A DNA stretch of 64,000 nucleotides from Pipra filicauda (lineage: Eukaryota > Chordata > Aves > Passeriformes > Pipridae), in assembly GCF_003945595.2 (NCBI RefSeq), contig NW_024103729.1, positions 368,950 through 432,949 of the forward strand, read 5' to 3'. Position 1 is the first letter of the stretch. Each line of letters opens with the position of its first letter. Shown here piece by piece: positions 1-12,400 of the stretch. The notes under the pieces were generated by a model. The model did not search any database, was not told the DNA's origin, and worked only from the letters and a program-made list of their open reading frames with translations. The translations under genes were made by a program, and so were the position numbers.

Positions 1-1693
1 CCCTGGTACCCGGGCTCCTCCTGTCCCAACAGAGGAGCACAGTGGGCAGCTCTTCACCACTCAGGATGTGATGTTTTAGAAAGCTCATTCTACTTCAGAC
101 TGGGCAGAGAAGATTCAGCTTTTCTTTGCTGGTGGAGGATCATGTGTGACAGCATCTGCCCCAGTCCATGCCTCACTCAGGGTCAGTTGCTTTCCTTTCC
201 TTTCATTACTACGGGGGCATCTAAATCATGGCTTGTGCTGTTCCTGTCATCTAAAAAAACCCTGTGGATTACTCACAGACAAAAAAAATCACTTCATGGA
301 TGTTTATCATATATATGCTGCATATTTTGCTCTGAGGCATGCTGGTCACTCATCTGTGGCTCGTCTGGCTATTGCTAGCCTCAGCTTCATTCCATTGGTG
401 ACTCACTGACTAGTTTACTGAAACATCAGTCAATAAATCCAAAAGTGATCCCTTCTCCCATATACACTTGTTTGGGGATGCTAAACAAACATAAGGGAAC
501 TCAGCCAGTTTCTGCTGTCTGGATAAGCAGGGGACAAACTTAGACAGGGGGAAGAAACAAATAATATGAAAGGTTTATGGGCAAGGAGATGGCTTTGCTT
601 ATGCTGTGCAGTTATATGAGCTGTTACATTGGTTAGATGGAGTGATAATGTCCCCAGGTTCCAAGACAGTTCATTGTCCATTCCAGTGAGCTGCCGCCAG
701 CCGTGCCATCCTAAAACAGGGAATGTGTCTCCATAAATCACCAGGCTCTGGGGAGAGAGCATTTCTCTCCTTACTGTGGCCCGGAATTAACTATCATTCT
801 TCGTCATTCTTCTCACTTTTATTGATAACTAAAACTCTTATATTTGAGCCTCCTGTGTCAGCAGCCAGACTCATAGTAAGATCTTCTGTGACATGAAACC
901 ATGTCAAGGCTACATAAAATACATAGAATACATGTTTCAATGCTGTTCCAATACTGTTTTAACAATCAAAAGTACATTGGAATTAAACAGAGAACAACCG
1001 ATCTTATCAATTTCTAAAAAATATCTAGTGATGTTCCTAACCCATTTTTCACCATTTTCTTTAAGCGCTAGAAATCAAAGCAGTTTCGATTTCCATTCTA
1101 AAACATTATAAGAATTTTTCCTAATTTTCAGAAAAGTAAAGCGGTACAATGTGAAAATGATTAAAGCAGCAGTGATATATTTCAAATGTTTTTTAAACCA
1201 CTATTAAGGAGACAGAGAGCTACTCTTGTAGTTACTTGTAGGTCTTGATCTTCTGTTCACTGGAGTCAAGAGGAAAGTTTCCACTGATTATGATAGTGCT
1301 ACAGTGGACAAATATAGCTGGTTGTGGAAGAAGATTTGAATTTCAGAGAGGGAAGTTTCAACTGACAGTGTTTCAGAAATGTCCCTTCTAATCAACACTT
1401 TTTTTTTTCCAGCTGTCTTTTCACAGCTTATGCATGATGAGAAACACTTCTCTAAATGAGATTAGAAAACAGAGCAGCTTTGAGTGGATTCAAGTCTCAC
1501 ATATGAAAAACAACCTCCCTTAACAATATGGACTATTTTAGACTTGAAACACTGGTGTATTGTTCCTACATTTAAGCGTAGGTTATGAGACCAGATTTAC
1601 CTCCCTACTCATCCTCGATTTGTCACACATACAGTGATCCTAATAGATGCAAAAATATTTTCATATGAAGTTCACTGCATGATTAGCCTCTAA
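1..1693. other. Noncoding, no gene seen
   Basis: The first ~60 bases are GC-richer than what follows and might be the edge of something outside the window. The rest is AT-rich with stop codons scattered through all frames. Open frames near 142-409, 481-762 and 893-1111 are under 95 codons, have no recognisable motif, and partly overlap one another. I see no repeat, tRNA or splice-site pair I would defend. Confidence 0.65.
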
Positions 1694-1812
1694 AGATTTT
1701 ACTTCATCCTTACGGCTGTATACTTCAGAGAAATAAATTGGTGTCTAAATATTTGACTTTCGTCATCCTTACTGCCATATGATTCAGAGCAATAAATTCT
1801 TGCCTAAACACA
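1694..1812. repeat. Diverged tandem duplication, ~59-bp unit, two copies
   Basis: Two adjacent copies each carry TCATCCTTAC, a TTCAGAG core, AATAAATT and then CTAAA. The first TCATCCTTAC starts at 1704 and the second at 1763, a 59-bp offset. By eye about 37 of 46 aligned bases agree, so the duplication is old. It has no coding content. Each copy contains an AATAAA hexamer, but nothing else suggests a polyadenylation site. Confidence 0.7.
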
Positions 1813-3649
1813 TACTTATGTACGTAATTGAATCAGGTCCACTCCAGGGCTTGGCTTTTGAAGTAGTGCCAGCGTTTTCTGTGGGACTGTGTGGAAGGCC
1901 AGGCGTTACGTGATGGGAACAACACCCAGGGAAATTACTAATGTACGTAAGTGCATCAAATGAGTAAATCCACATTTGCAAATAAACCTGAGCACACTTT
2001 CTCATCCAATCTAGAAGGTTATTAAAATAATATTTTGCGATTTTTTCTTTAGCTTTTTAAAAATCTGAAATACTTCAGATCAGCGTTTTTAATACATTAA
2101 TACCATGTAGGTCTTACAATACCGTGTGATAGATGGGCAGTATTTTCCTTCTGTGCTCTACAGAGCTGCCTGTACTGAACCTGCAAACATTTAGACACTT
2201 GCTTTTAATGTAGATCTTTACTGGAACTGCTCATTCATATAAAACATGTAAATAATCTCACGGTCTTTTCTACAAGCTTGGGGCCTTAGTCGTTAGTGTT
2301 GCTCTATTTAGCAGAGTAACATTAACTTTAAATATACTTGAGATACAATTTTACCAGAATTTATTGCATTGTTATATTAACTCCTTGGTGAGATTTAGGT
2401 TGTGACCTCCCAGCAGGCCTAGGCATGTTACCTGTAATCTTTCACATGCATGCAGTCTATCATAGACAGAACTCCCGCTTTCAGATCAGTCATATTTTAG
2501 GACTCACAATTGATATATCAGTCACAGCATAAAATGCTATCATTCCTGTAGACCAACTGTTTACCAGAGTATAACACAAACTCTCCTCCTGTGTCTCATT
2601 TCATCACACTGTTCCACATAGCGATGTTTCAATGTGAAATGAAGTTTCTTCATGCTGTGCTTCTGAGTAGAAAAAAGACAGAAGTACATGTATGATAAAT
2701 GGCAAAGGTTCCAAGAAAAACCTTGCAAAACAATACAATTTGGAAGCATTACATTTGCTTAAATAATTTAGTACATAAATGGATCTGTTAAAGTTTTATA
2801 ACCAAATACTGTTTATGTGGCTTTGGGTAGAAAATCGGTTATATCTCCACTGAATCACTTAATCTTATATCTTATTTAGAAATTAGAATATATAACTAAT
2901 CTGAGAGTTGTCATTGCAAAGTACTTTTGAAATCAGTAGCATTAAAGAAGTATACTGTTCTTTTAATTAACTTTATATACTTAAGTTTCCCATTAAAAAG
3001 AAGTATTTTAAATTTCTGTGAGATTGAGTTCATTTTCTCCTGGTTTTATGGCAGAAGAAACTGCACAGTTTAAGCAGATAGGCTACTTGATCTCATATAG
3101 TGGTAGTGATATTTAAATCTGGTCTTCTCTTGGATACTAAGGTGTGAACTGAGTTCCATGGGATATTCTTGCTTGGCCTTTATTAATAATGTAGTTTTTA
3201 GGATTATCAATAACATTACTGGTGCATTCTGAAAATCAGGACTAATACTACTTGATTGCAGAAGACAGATCATTTGCTGGGATACTCAAAATTAAGCACC
3301 ATTTAAAAATATAGGTATATCTGTCGTTATTTCCCCCTGGAATGCTGAAATAATAGAGAGTTCAACATTTGCTAAGAAACCAAAACCAAACCTCTGTCAA
3401 GACTCTTTAATGAAAACTATGTTCAGGGCCAAATGTGAACTGGGAAGCTAAACTCCATTTTCAAAGAATGTGTGAGTGCATTTTGTGTCTTCAGAAATGT
3501 CCCCATGTCCAGAGTTTATAAGCATTAAGTTCAGGTATATAAATCCTTAAAAGACACACCTGAGCATTTTCAAGGCTAAGAACAGACTGACAGAAAAAAA
3601 AGCCAGTTGAGGGATTCTGCAGGAATTATTATTTATTTTTTTTTTCTAA
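1813..3649. other. Noncoding AT-rich stretch, no gene seen
   Basis: Open frames at 1784-2005, 2561-2749 and 3070-3273 (minus) are 62-73 codons without recognisable domains. AT-rich runs occur around 2030-2100 and 2870-3010, and a T10 run lies at 3636-3645. I see no repeat family or RNA gene. Confidence 0.6.
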
Positions 3650-4030
3650 TCAGCCGTGGTTGTTCCGCGAGACATTTTTTAGCCTGTTGAAACTTTTGTA
3701 ATAGTAAATTCTGATTCCACCATTCCTGTTTGGGTAGCAGAACTTTGCTACCCTACCCTTTGCCTTGCCTGGCCTCTGCTCTGGCCCTGCCCAGTAGTTT
3801 GTTCCTTCTGGGATTTTTTAAATATTTACATACGGTTCGTGGGGGTTTTTGGATTCATATTTGACAGGAACCACCAGAACCCTCTTCCTAGAAATGGACC
3901 CTGCCCCTCCACCCCCCCATCCACTCAGAATTTGGGATTTATGAGAATATGTAACTTGTAGGTATTGTCAGCAGCTGACCAACAGGCAAACCCATTTTCT
4001 TCAGCCATGCAAGCTCTGTAGCTGCTAGTT
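3650..4030. other. GC-richer patch with short perfect inverted repeat
   Basis: This patch stands out from AT-rich flanks. It has a CCGCGAG cluster near 3665, C-rich runs near 3750-3790 and 3900-3925, and a perfect 8-bp inverted repeat GGGTAGCA/TGCTACCC (arms 3732-3739 and 3746-3753, 6-nt loop). A regulatory element or an old repeat are both possible. Stems of this size are expected several times by chance in 64 kb, so only the combination is notable. Confidence 0.3.
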
Positions 4031-7000
4031 CTTCTGTGGAGTATCTTTTTTTTTTTTTTGTCACTGAGTGTGCTATTTTATGGTGGGAAATCTTTTGCTA
4101 GGAACGTATTTTAAGGCTCTCATGTAACAACTGAGGAGTTCTAAATTCTTAACTGGGAATTTTTTTATAGCTCTCAATTAAGCTTTTAAAATAAAAAATA
4201 AAGGATGTTGCACTGTGTTGGAGGAATTCAATGTTGTCATGAATTTTCTTAATTAAAAATCTTTTAATTTTTTTTTTAAAGCAGTAATTCATGGTGACTA
4301 AGTAACCGCTGTGAAATACAATCTTTTGGTGACATCAAAGCTGTGAAATAGTGTGAAATAAAAAAACCCTTAGTAAAAAATATCTACTTTTATTGGAGAT
4401 GGTTTATAGCTTTTCCATGCCAACAGTCACTTCAAGTTAATATTATGGAAAGATCCAACAAATACATAACTGCTTTCAAAAATTATTTAACGCTACATAC
4501 TTATAAAAACAAAAATATTAAGAGCTGAAATTTCAGTAAGGAAAATAAATGTTTTTTCACACGAGGGACCTTAGTTCCTGTATAATTTTGGTTTAGCTGC
4601 ATGGAAAGGAAACAAGCAGAGAATATTCTGAAGTCTGCAAAAGTCGTATGTACAACCCCCCATTTTGGTGACATAAAGTCGTAGGAAATTGTCTAATGTC
4701 TAATTTTTTGTTATGAGGCATTTATACAGAATTGTGAGTACAGCCCTAAAAATCACACTGTTTGGGATGATATTTACATTTAAAAGTTTCTAGTTCAAAG
4801 ACTGATTTATTAAATAACCATTTTCTCTGACACCAGGTAATAAACACTGATGTATTAGCAATGTAATTTAATATTTATGGTATTTACTAAAGAGAACTAT
4901 GTTTAGAATTGTTGACATTTTATTAACTAGGCTGTAATATTAAGCAAATGACTCGTGGACCCCATGTGAGAGCATTTGGTGTGGTGCATGATCTGTCACA
5001 TATAGAAGATAAAATGACAGTGCGAAGCATGTCTCTTTTACTCACCAGAAAGCCCGAGAGTCATGACTTGTACCCAGAATTAAATATTTTAAAAATTATT
5101 CCATGCCAAAGAGGAATGGAAGTTAGATGGAATTAAAACATTACATTAATAATCATGCTGTTCAGAGTCCAGACAGGTATTATTATTAAAACTTGAAATA
5201 GATTTTTAAAAACTACACATACAACCTGATATAACACATACACAACCCAATATATGTACAAGGATTTGCCTTCTTGTCCTTGTCTTTTTCCTTACAGTTT
5301 TTACAGAACTATGGGACCCAAAAAATACCCCCATAATTAGACTTTCAGATATTGTACTCTTTGCCTAATATTTTTTTAATTCCAGATGTTTTTCCATCTG
5401 GATGAGATTTGAAACCCAAAGATGCACCCACCAGTACATATGTGACTACAAATGAATAATATTTACTTGGCATGATACTTTTATTTATTCATCATCAGCA
5501 ACTCCCTATATGCCCATCATAAACTGAAAATAAGACTGGATTAGCACGCAAATCTGTTTTCATTTCTTTTATTCTGTCAAAGAAAATCCAGATCTAGGCA
5601 GAAAGCATACTCTGACAGCATCAACTCAAACTCAAAGATTTTGTTATTTGAATTAGCTATATTCTTTGAGCCATTAGAAATTTGTCAATGAAAGGTCTCC
5701 AAAAATTTTCAAGGTGTGTTGAATGATACAGGATCTTGTATTTGAAACACCGGGTCACTAATGACTGTTGGCTAAGATTAGAGACAAAGATGAGGTGACT
5801 GAAAAGCAGAGGAAGCACTGAGTTGAAAGAGAAGAAACTATCATACTCCTCAATTTACTGGACTGTGTCCTTCTGATTAGTAGTTAGATTTACAACCTGG
5901 TCTTCTTGGATCCTCATCTGTTTCTATTTACTCCGATAACAGCAAACCCAAAGAATGTTATATTAATATGCTCCTGGCAAAAAGTTTCTCTCAGCTGCCA
6001 CTCTTGCCATTGGTATTTGTGATTTTTGTCACTGAGAATGAAGGTTACTTTGGGCTGTGTGTTTGAAGCTTATATTTTAAAGACTTCACAGGAAAGTGCA
6101 AAATGCACTCACCTAGTGAGGTCACTCTGTCCTGCCGAGCACAATTTTCACATGTGCTTTCTGTCCCCCTCATTCAACTCAGTTTGAATGAAACCTTCCC
6201 TCCTCTCCATTCTCTCTAGATTGAACTAATTTGGAATTGGTCACTCATATAGATCAGGTCTTACCTCCTCACATATTAATCAATTGCAATCAGCTGTCAT
6301 GTACAGACTAATCCCTTTAGTTTTAACAGGGTAGAACTAGACTAAGTGTTTTCAGTGGAGTGTCTTTCCAAGAAACAGCACTTTCTAAAGAAGTGTAAAT
6401 CACTGAGATAATCCCACTGTAAATTGTGCCTGTGATCTGGTAAAAATCACTATTGGCACAAAATATCCATTGGAGTCTTTAGCAATCATTTGAGCTGGCC
6501 TGAATTTCTTGTATGCAGGGAAGGAGATACAGTGGGTTCAGGTATGATTGTCAGCTAGAGGGGAGTTTTTTTGCATAGGTAGGAAAAGTGGTGTGTTGCT
6601 TAGGGCAAGTCATTCTGGTACTTGAGCATTTCAGGGAAACTGATTCTCTTTAGGTTCATGGGAGCTTGCTATTGCCTTCAGAAGAATCCAGACTTATCCT
6701 TAGGCATTAAACCCTCCACAACATTTTAGTCAGTTTAGAAGCAATAGATAAATGCCTCTGGTTCAGATATGAAGTAATTTACACTGAATTAAACCACAAA
6801 CTCAGAATATTCACTGAATATAAGTAGACAAAAGAAGGCTACATATTTCATGGCAAGATTATATGTGGGCATTTATAGGCCAGACAGAATAACAGAGGAT
6901 CACCAGAAAGAAGTTCTTATCAACAAAATGAAGAACATTATAAATTATTCCCTTTAGCTTGAAATTTCACAAGAAATATGTAACAGCAGTAACAGCAAAA

Positions 7001-8090
7001 ATGTAATACAGAGGTTGCAGTCTCTAACAACTTCATAAAACATTGTATTGAATTAGAGAAGGGAACACAATAAAAACATTAAGCAATTAGCTCTAAAATT
7101 CTTGAAAGAGTCAACACCAGACTTAAAATCCCCAGGTCTCTACAAGATCAAAGAAAATGGCAAGGGTCTTACTGAGAGTTGATCTCTCTCTCAGATGGTA
7201 GTGGTAGAATGAAACTTTGATGTTTTATATACTTAAAGACATAGATTAAAATATTTAATGAAGGTGAAAATTAACTATGAAGTGGCCAGCCTTAATAAAA
7301 ATAATGCAATGTACAGTTCTGTGCTTGACTTGCTTACCAATGTGTGCTTATTTTAAATTGGAATTGAGTATCCAAGAATCTGAAGTGAATGAACATGCAA
7401 TTATGTTCTTTTATTTTAATTTGGTCTTGTTGATCCTTTAGGCTCTTTTAAAATCACAATGACACAGATTAAAAAAAACCACTAAGGTCTTGACCTTTCA
7501 TGCATCTATGAAATAAATGTAGAGTTCATAGCTGGGAACACGATCATTTTGGTTGAGATAAATTGAAGCTGACAAGGGGACAGGCTCTGAGGGAGTAAAA
7601 TCCACTCTTCTGTAAAAACCAAGACAAAAAATATTTCTGTATTAAAAATGACATATTTTTATAAATATCAATATCAATTGACTGTGGCCCTCACCCATAC
7701 AAACCAAACCTGAGTAAAGGGTCTAAAAATTGTAAGACTAACTAGTTCATTATCTTTCCAAATTAGCAAAAATATGAGAATTCTTATGCATAAAGTTAAG
7801 TACCTAATTTTAGAACCCTAGAGCAGATGTCGACCAGTAACACTAGTTGTTCACATTGAATAGTACATGGTCATTAAAAACCACAGCCTGAGTCTTCAGA
7901 AAGGAAAAAAATTAAAAATTACTCAAGGGCAACTGGAACTGCTAAAGCAATACAGAATGCAGGAAAAAAAGAGCCACTTTTGCTTTTCAAAAATCAAACT
8001 TCCCTCTCTTAAATTCTTTCCTGCCACAAAAGGAACAGAACTCCTAAGTACCAGTCAGGAGGGATGATATGGTGCAGCATTACCAGGGCA
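4031..8090. other. Noncoding stretch, no gene seen
   Basis: A T14 run sits at 4046-4059. From 4140 to 5400 the sequence is strongly AT-rich with many short A and T runs. A perfect 8-bp inverted repeat TCATTCAA/TTGAATGA lies at 6170-6191, at a level expected by chance. Open frames at 4948-5136 and 7867-8067 are about 60 codons and lysine/leucine rich, as expected from base composition. No repeat family was recognised. Confidence 0.6.
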
Positions 8091-8099
8091 GCATGTGAG

Positions 8100-8464
8100 A
8101 CCTGTGCTTGCAACTCATTCAGAGTGATCCTTTTCCCTCAGAGGTTGAGGTCAAATTCATTGAATATGGGGGTCACCTTCCTCCAGGCCTGGAAGTTGCT
8201 CTGTTCTGGGTCTTCTTGGCCAGCTCTTCCTACATGTGGAGCCAGACATGGTCCCCAAGGATGCCCTCACCGTGGATGAATGCACGGATCTGTAAATTCT
8301 TTGGGGCAGGAACCCAAGGAGGTTTTACTTGTATAGTGGTTTCCATACCCAGCAGTAACAGCCACATTCTCATAAAATGCAGCACTGAAGATGGTCAAGG
8401 AAATAGTCGCAGCATGACAGAGAGAGATTACAACTTCATTTTCGGTCCCATCCAAAATTAACAT
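8100..8464. other. Possible decayed coding insertion, open on both strands
   Basis: Base composition here is more balanced than in the flanks. A 117-codon frame is open on the plus strand (8108-8461), and a 65-codon frame on the minus strand (8267-8464) reads on in shifted frames with coding-like composition. A processed pseudogene, probably minus-strand with frameshifts, would explain this. I could not name a parent protein and see no clear poly-A tail or target-site duplication. It may be chance; I do not call a gene. Confidence 0.25.
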
Positions 8465-8470
8465 GAAATG

Positions 8471-9379
8471 ATATTGCCAAGCAAAACAGCCTCAGCACTT
8501 AATTTGGGGCATTAGTGATGCCATTATAAAATATGAGCTGCTGATTCTCATCCTGCCTCAGAAGCTTTTTATGCTTCCCAGATCAGCTTGCGTGGTGAAT
8601 TAATCAGATGAAAAAGGCTCAGTTCGCCTGCACAAGAAACTGAAAGGATTGTCTGATGGCTTATGAAGCTATGTGATTTGTTTCATGGTGTGGAGACACT
8701 GAAAGAGAATTTTTATTAAAAAAAGAGGTCTTGGAACACAGTCCTGCATGTGGTCAGCTCAGTGGGGTATTATTTGAAGCAGAATGTGAACAACTAGAAT
8801 TGAAATGGAGGGATCTTTGAAGAGTAATGAAAAAGGGGCTTCAGTTGCCAATAAAACAACTGTTTGGGATACTGAAGGGAGATTCCTCAATGATTTAAAA
8901 TCTTTCTGCACAAGAAATTTATTGTATTTTCCTTTCTTAGGGAACAGGGAGAATAAAAGGTAGATGAACTCTTCAACAACCTAAAGCACATTTCACAACT
9001 TCCTGGAGAATGTGTATGTGATCATAATTTTCTAACAGCAATGGCTTTTCAGGGGCAATTTCTTCCTTCTTCTTTGCCTGTTTATGCTTTAGCAATCCTG
9101 GTTTCAAGTCTGCTGCAGGCATTTACTGTCTTCTCTGGTATCCAGAGAAGGGATAGGGGTGTGGTGGCACAACATCTAAAGTAATGAATGTTGTTCTAAA
9201 AACATGTCTTAAACTACACAAATTACAAAAGATAAACCTTGCCCCCCTCAGCTGTCAGGACTTGCAATTTCACTCCAGGTTTACAATGTCCCAACCTCAG
9301 AAGAGGTTGAAGGAGAGAATGCTCTGTAAAATATTAAAACTAGAGTGTATACAGTTTTTCTCCTCAAAATCTGTGTAGT
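8471..9379. other. Noncoding stretch, no gene seen
   Basis: Mixed-composition sequence without long open frames except 9184-9378 (64 codons, no motif). No repeat family recognised. Confidence 0.6.
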
Positions 9380-9418
9380 TTTAAGATTAGGATCTCAGCA
9401 GTTTAAGATTAGGATCTC
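9380..9418. repeat. 22-bp tandem duplication
   Basis: The 17-mer TTTAAGATTAGGATCTC occurs at 9380-9396 and again, identical, at 9402-9418, giving a period of 22. The perfect match suggests a fairly recent local slippage event or one that is still variable. Confidence 0.9.
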
Positions 9419-12400
9419 CTATTCCCTCACATGGGGATTGCCTGCTTCGTATTCCTTTTTTGTATGTCTTCTGGGAGAGGGAGTTGAACTTCCTGACATC
9501 ATAAGTATGAGTGATCTGGGTTGGGTACTCAAACTAAACAGTTACACTGTTTAATAGCAATAATTTACTGCATAGGAAAATTGTCTTGTTGCTTGTACAA
9601 ATATACATATAAAATATTTATATTTCTAAACAAGTGTTTTCTAGGTACACATTAATTATATGTGTGTTTATAGATTTACATATAAGTGATATCAATTAAA
9701 ATTCTGGAAATTAATTGGAAATAAATATGATCATCTAAAAATAAAACTATTTTGGTATGTAGACATATAGCTTTCTTGATATCTCAGAATTTTCCATATT
9801 TGGGTCAATTTCCCATATACTGGGTTGGTAAAAAAGCTGAAATTACAATATTCTTTGTTGAGCAATCAAGCAAAAAAGTAGAGTACACGACTTTCTGTAG
9901 ATGTTTTGCAAATGCTTTATTTTAGTTTCTTCTTTTTCTGGTCTGTTTCTTTCTGAAGTTTTAAATTGCAAATTTGCTTGGGTTTTTTTCTTTTCTCCTC
10001 CTGTTTTATCTGATTTCTTAGTTAGAAATATTGAAAAAGATTTTTTTTTTGCATCTATCCAAAATTGATTTGGGATAAAAGATGCTCCTGTTTCACAAAC
10101 AGTTTTGGTTAGAACAAAATAACATTTCTCCAGAAGACAAAACCAAGCAAAAGCCCCTCTAGCCCCAGCAAGGGTATTCTGAGGTATCTCCAGTTAGCCC
10201 ATTGGAGATCTTCACAGAAGTGCCTCCAAATCACCACAACAACAGACCACTGAGAAGCTGGGGAATTGTACCTTAGTCTGTCCTTCACTTAGAACATACT
10301 CAGTCTGCACTGATAATCATTTTAAATGCATGAAGAGAGGGGAGAACTGAAGCTTGGGTTACTACATAAGCCCTGCCATGTCACCTTTCTTCTAGACATA
10401 TTTGAGGGCTTTAGCTTTATTTCTTTTCTGGATTACACTGTGACAATATGATACCTCTGGAGATGTGTGGTCAGTAATTAACAATGTATAACAATGCACA
10501 GTAATTTAGGAGACAAAGTTAAGAAGAACACCTCATTCAATTAAAACTTGGCAAGGCAATGCAATTATCCATCCTGGAATTTTGCCAGGATGCAGTAGCC
10601 TGTACCTTATCACCTGAAGAAAAGTGATGTGGGATGTATAATCAGTATAAACCTCTATAAACTGCTGGGTTTTAATTATTTTTTTTTAAAGCTGTTTTGG
10701 GAAAGTAGAAAAGCAACACAGCTCACAGGGCTCTAATGAAAACCAATCAATTTCTTTTTCCTAACCTCACCAATAATTTCAGAGAATGTTGTCCTTAGAT
10801 AAAAGTAATTAAAGCCCACTGTCCAAAAGTTAATCCAAATCTACTGTCTGCTTGTCTAATTGTAAACCTATTGATTCAGCTGTAACAGTTAATATGCCTT
10901 GATATGAGGCTATTTCCACAGATAGAAAGTACAGAACAGGTTTTTCCAGGGCCTCATATTGCTTTATTTTATACTCACCATAGCTCGGACCAGCTGAAAC
11001 AAGCGGGACTAACATGTTCCCTTTACTCTGCCCCCTACATTCTTTACTGCAACCCAGAACATTGCAAAGTTTGAACAGCAGTGGATGATGTTCCTCATCT
11101 GTTTCCATGGGGGATACTCTTCCACTGGGAAGCCTTTTCTCCACTGATTAAGTCTGTGTCAAGACTGATAACATAGGTAGATATGTGCTCCAGCCCTCCT
11201 GCCTTCCTGCTCACCTGTGCAGATTATGGTGCTGACACAGATCCTCATGTGCTCCTCTGTCTGATCAAGCAAAATCCCATTGCACTGAGCAGGAATTCAC
11301 CTGAGTAGAGACTCTAGTCTTTCTGGGATCCCTGATAAAAATTGATCACCCAAGTGATACTCTTAGTCCATATTGACAAATTATATCTGTCTTTCCCCTG
11401 CTTTTCATTGCCAAGAAGGATTTTAACTTTTCTACCTGCTGCTGTTACATGTGAATTACCCTTGAACTTTGTTTAGCGTTGAGAGAGTAACTATCTCTTT
11501 CTTAGATGCATCTTCCTTAGGGATTGAAGTCTGCTTATATTCTACCTGAAGCAACAGTTGAGTTTCAGATATCTATTTTTTACTTTCCATGACTTTTTTG
11601 GTAAAATTTCAAAGCAGGAATCAATTTGTGCATAACTCTCATGGCTTCCTGATGAAATATATTTTCTGCTTTCTGTCTCAGTATTTTGAAAGAGATGATC
11701 ACAAGAGAAAACCTTACCTTAAATAAATGTTTACTAACATGACAGCAGCCTGGTGAAATCAAATGTACACTGTGATGCGAATTATGTATCTAGTTCTTGT
11801 GACTTGTTTCTGCATGTTGAAAGAATTCATGGTACCCAGCTGTTGTCCAGACTGAAAACTCTTTGGCAAAAGAGTGTAAAAAGTAATAAACTATGAAATA
11901 TAAATTTTAAGCTAACAAATGGAAGTTCTGGTGTAAGACCAAAAGTGGTGTCCTTAGGTTAGCCTACCTGATATCTCTCAAGAGTATGTTGTTGTAGAAT
12001 GAGATTAGAGGGTGAAAGAAGCAAAGAAGGGAGCAGAGGCAAAAGAGGAGGCTGAAATATCTTCGAGAGAAATTTTAGTGTAAGTGTGACCATGAGAAAA
12101 CTAAACTCAAAGGACAGTCAGAGAACTGCTGAGTTTATGTAGGTCTAATATAAAATTTGCTTTCCTCCATCTGAATGGTGGGCTTTAATCTTTCTCTCTG
12201 TAGGATCCAGTCTGGGTATTGAGTGGATCTTTGAGGTCAGACTGTGATCTCTGATATTTCTTACAGACAGCAGAGAGGGTCAGAATCTGTGTAGGACATC
12301 CTAGAAAAACTCTGTTATTTCAAAAGAGACCGTGCTCTTACAGCCTTTAGCCAGTTGTCAAAAGAGGAATGAGTGCCACTTCTGGAAGTTACTAACTTTC

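Noticed and set aside
6170..6191. Perfect 8-bp inverted repeat TCATTCAA/TTGAATGA
   Set aside because: About ten such stems with short loops are expected by chance in 64 kb; nothing else marks this one.
9826..9860. GGGTTGGTAAAAAAG word resembling a mariner terminal repeat
   Set aside because: The match is short, no inverted partner was found at a suitable distance, and no transposase remnant is visible.
10570..10592. Perfect 8-bp inverted repeat CATCCTGG/CCAGGATG
   Set aside because: Within chance expectation and with no supporting context.
10830..11144. 104-codon minus-strand frame with an internal GTGAGT donor-like word
   Set aside because: No family recognised, and the donor-like word has no convincing partner acceptor. 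Not enough to call an exon.
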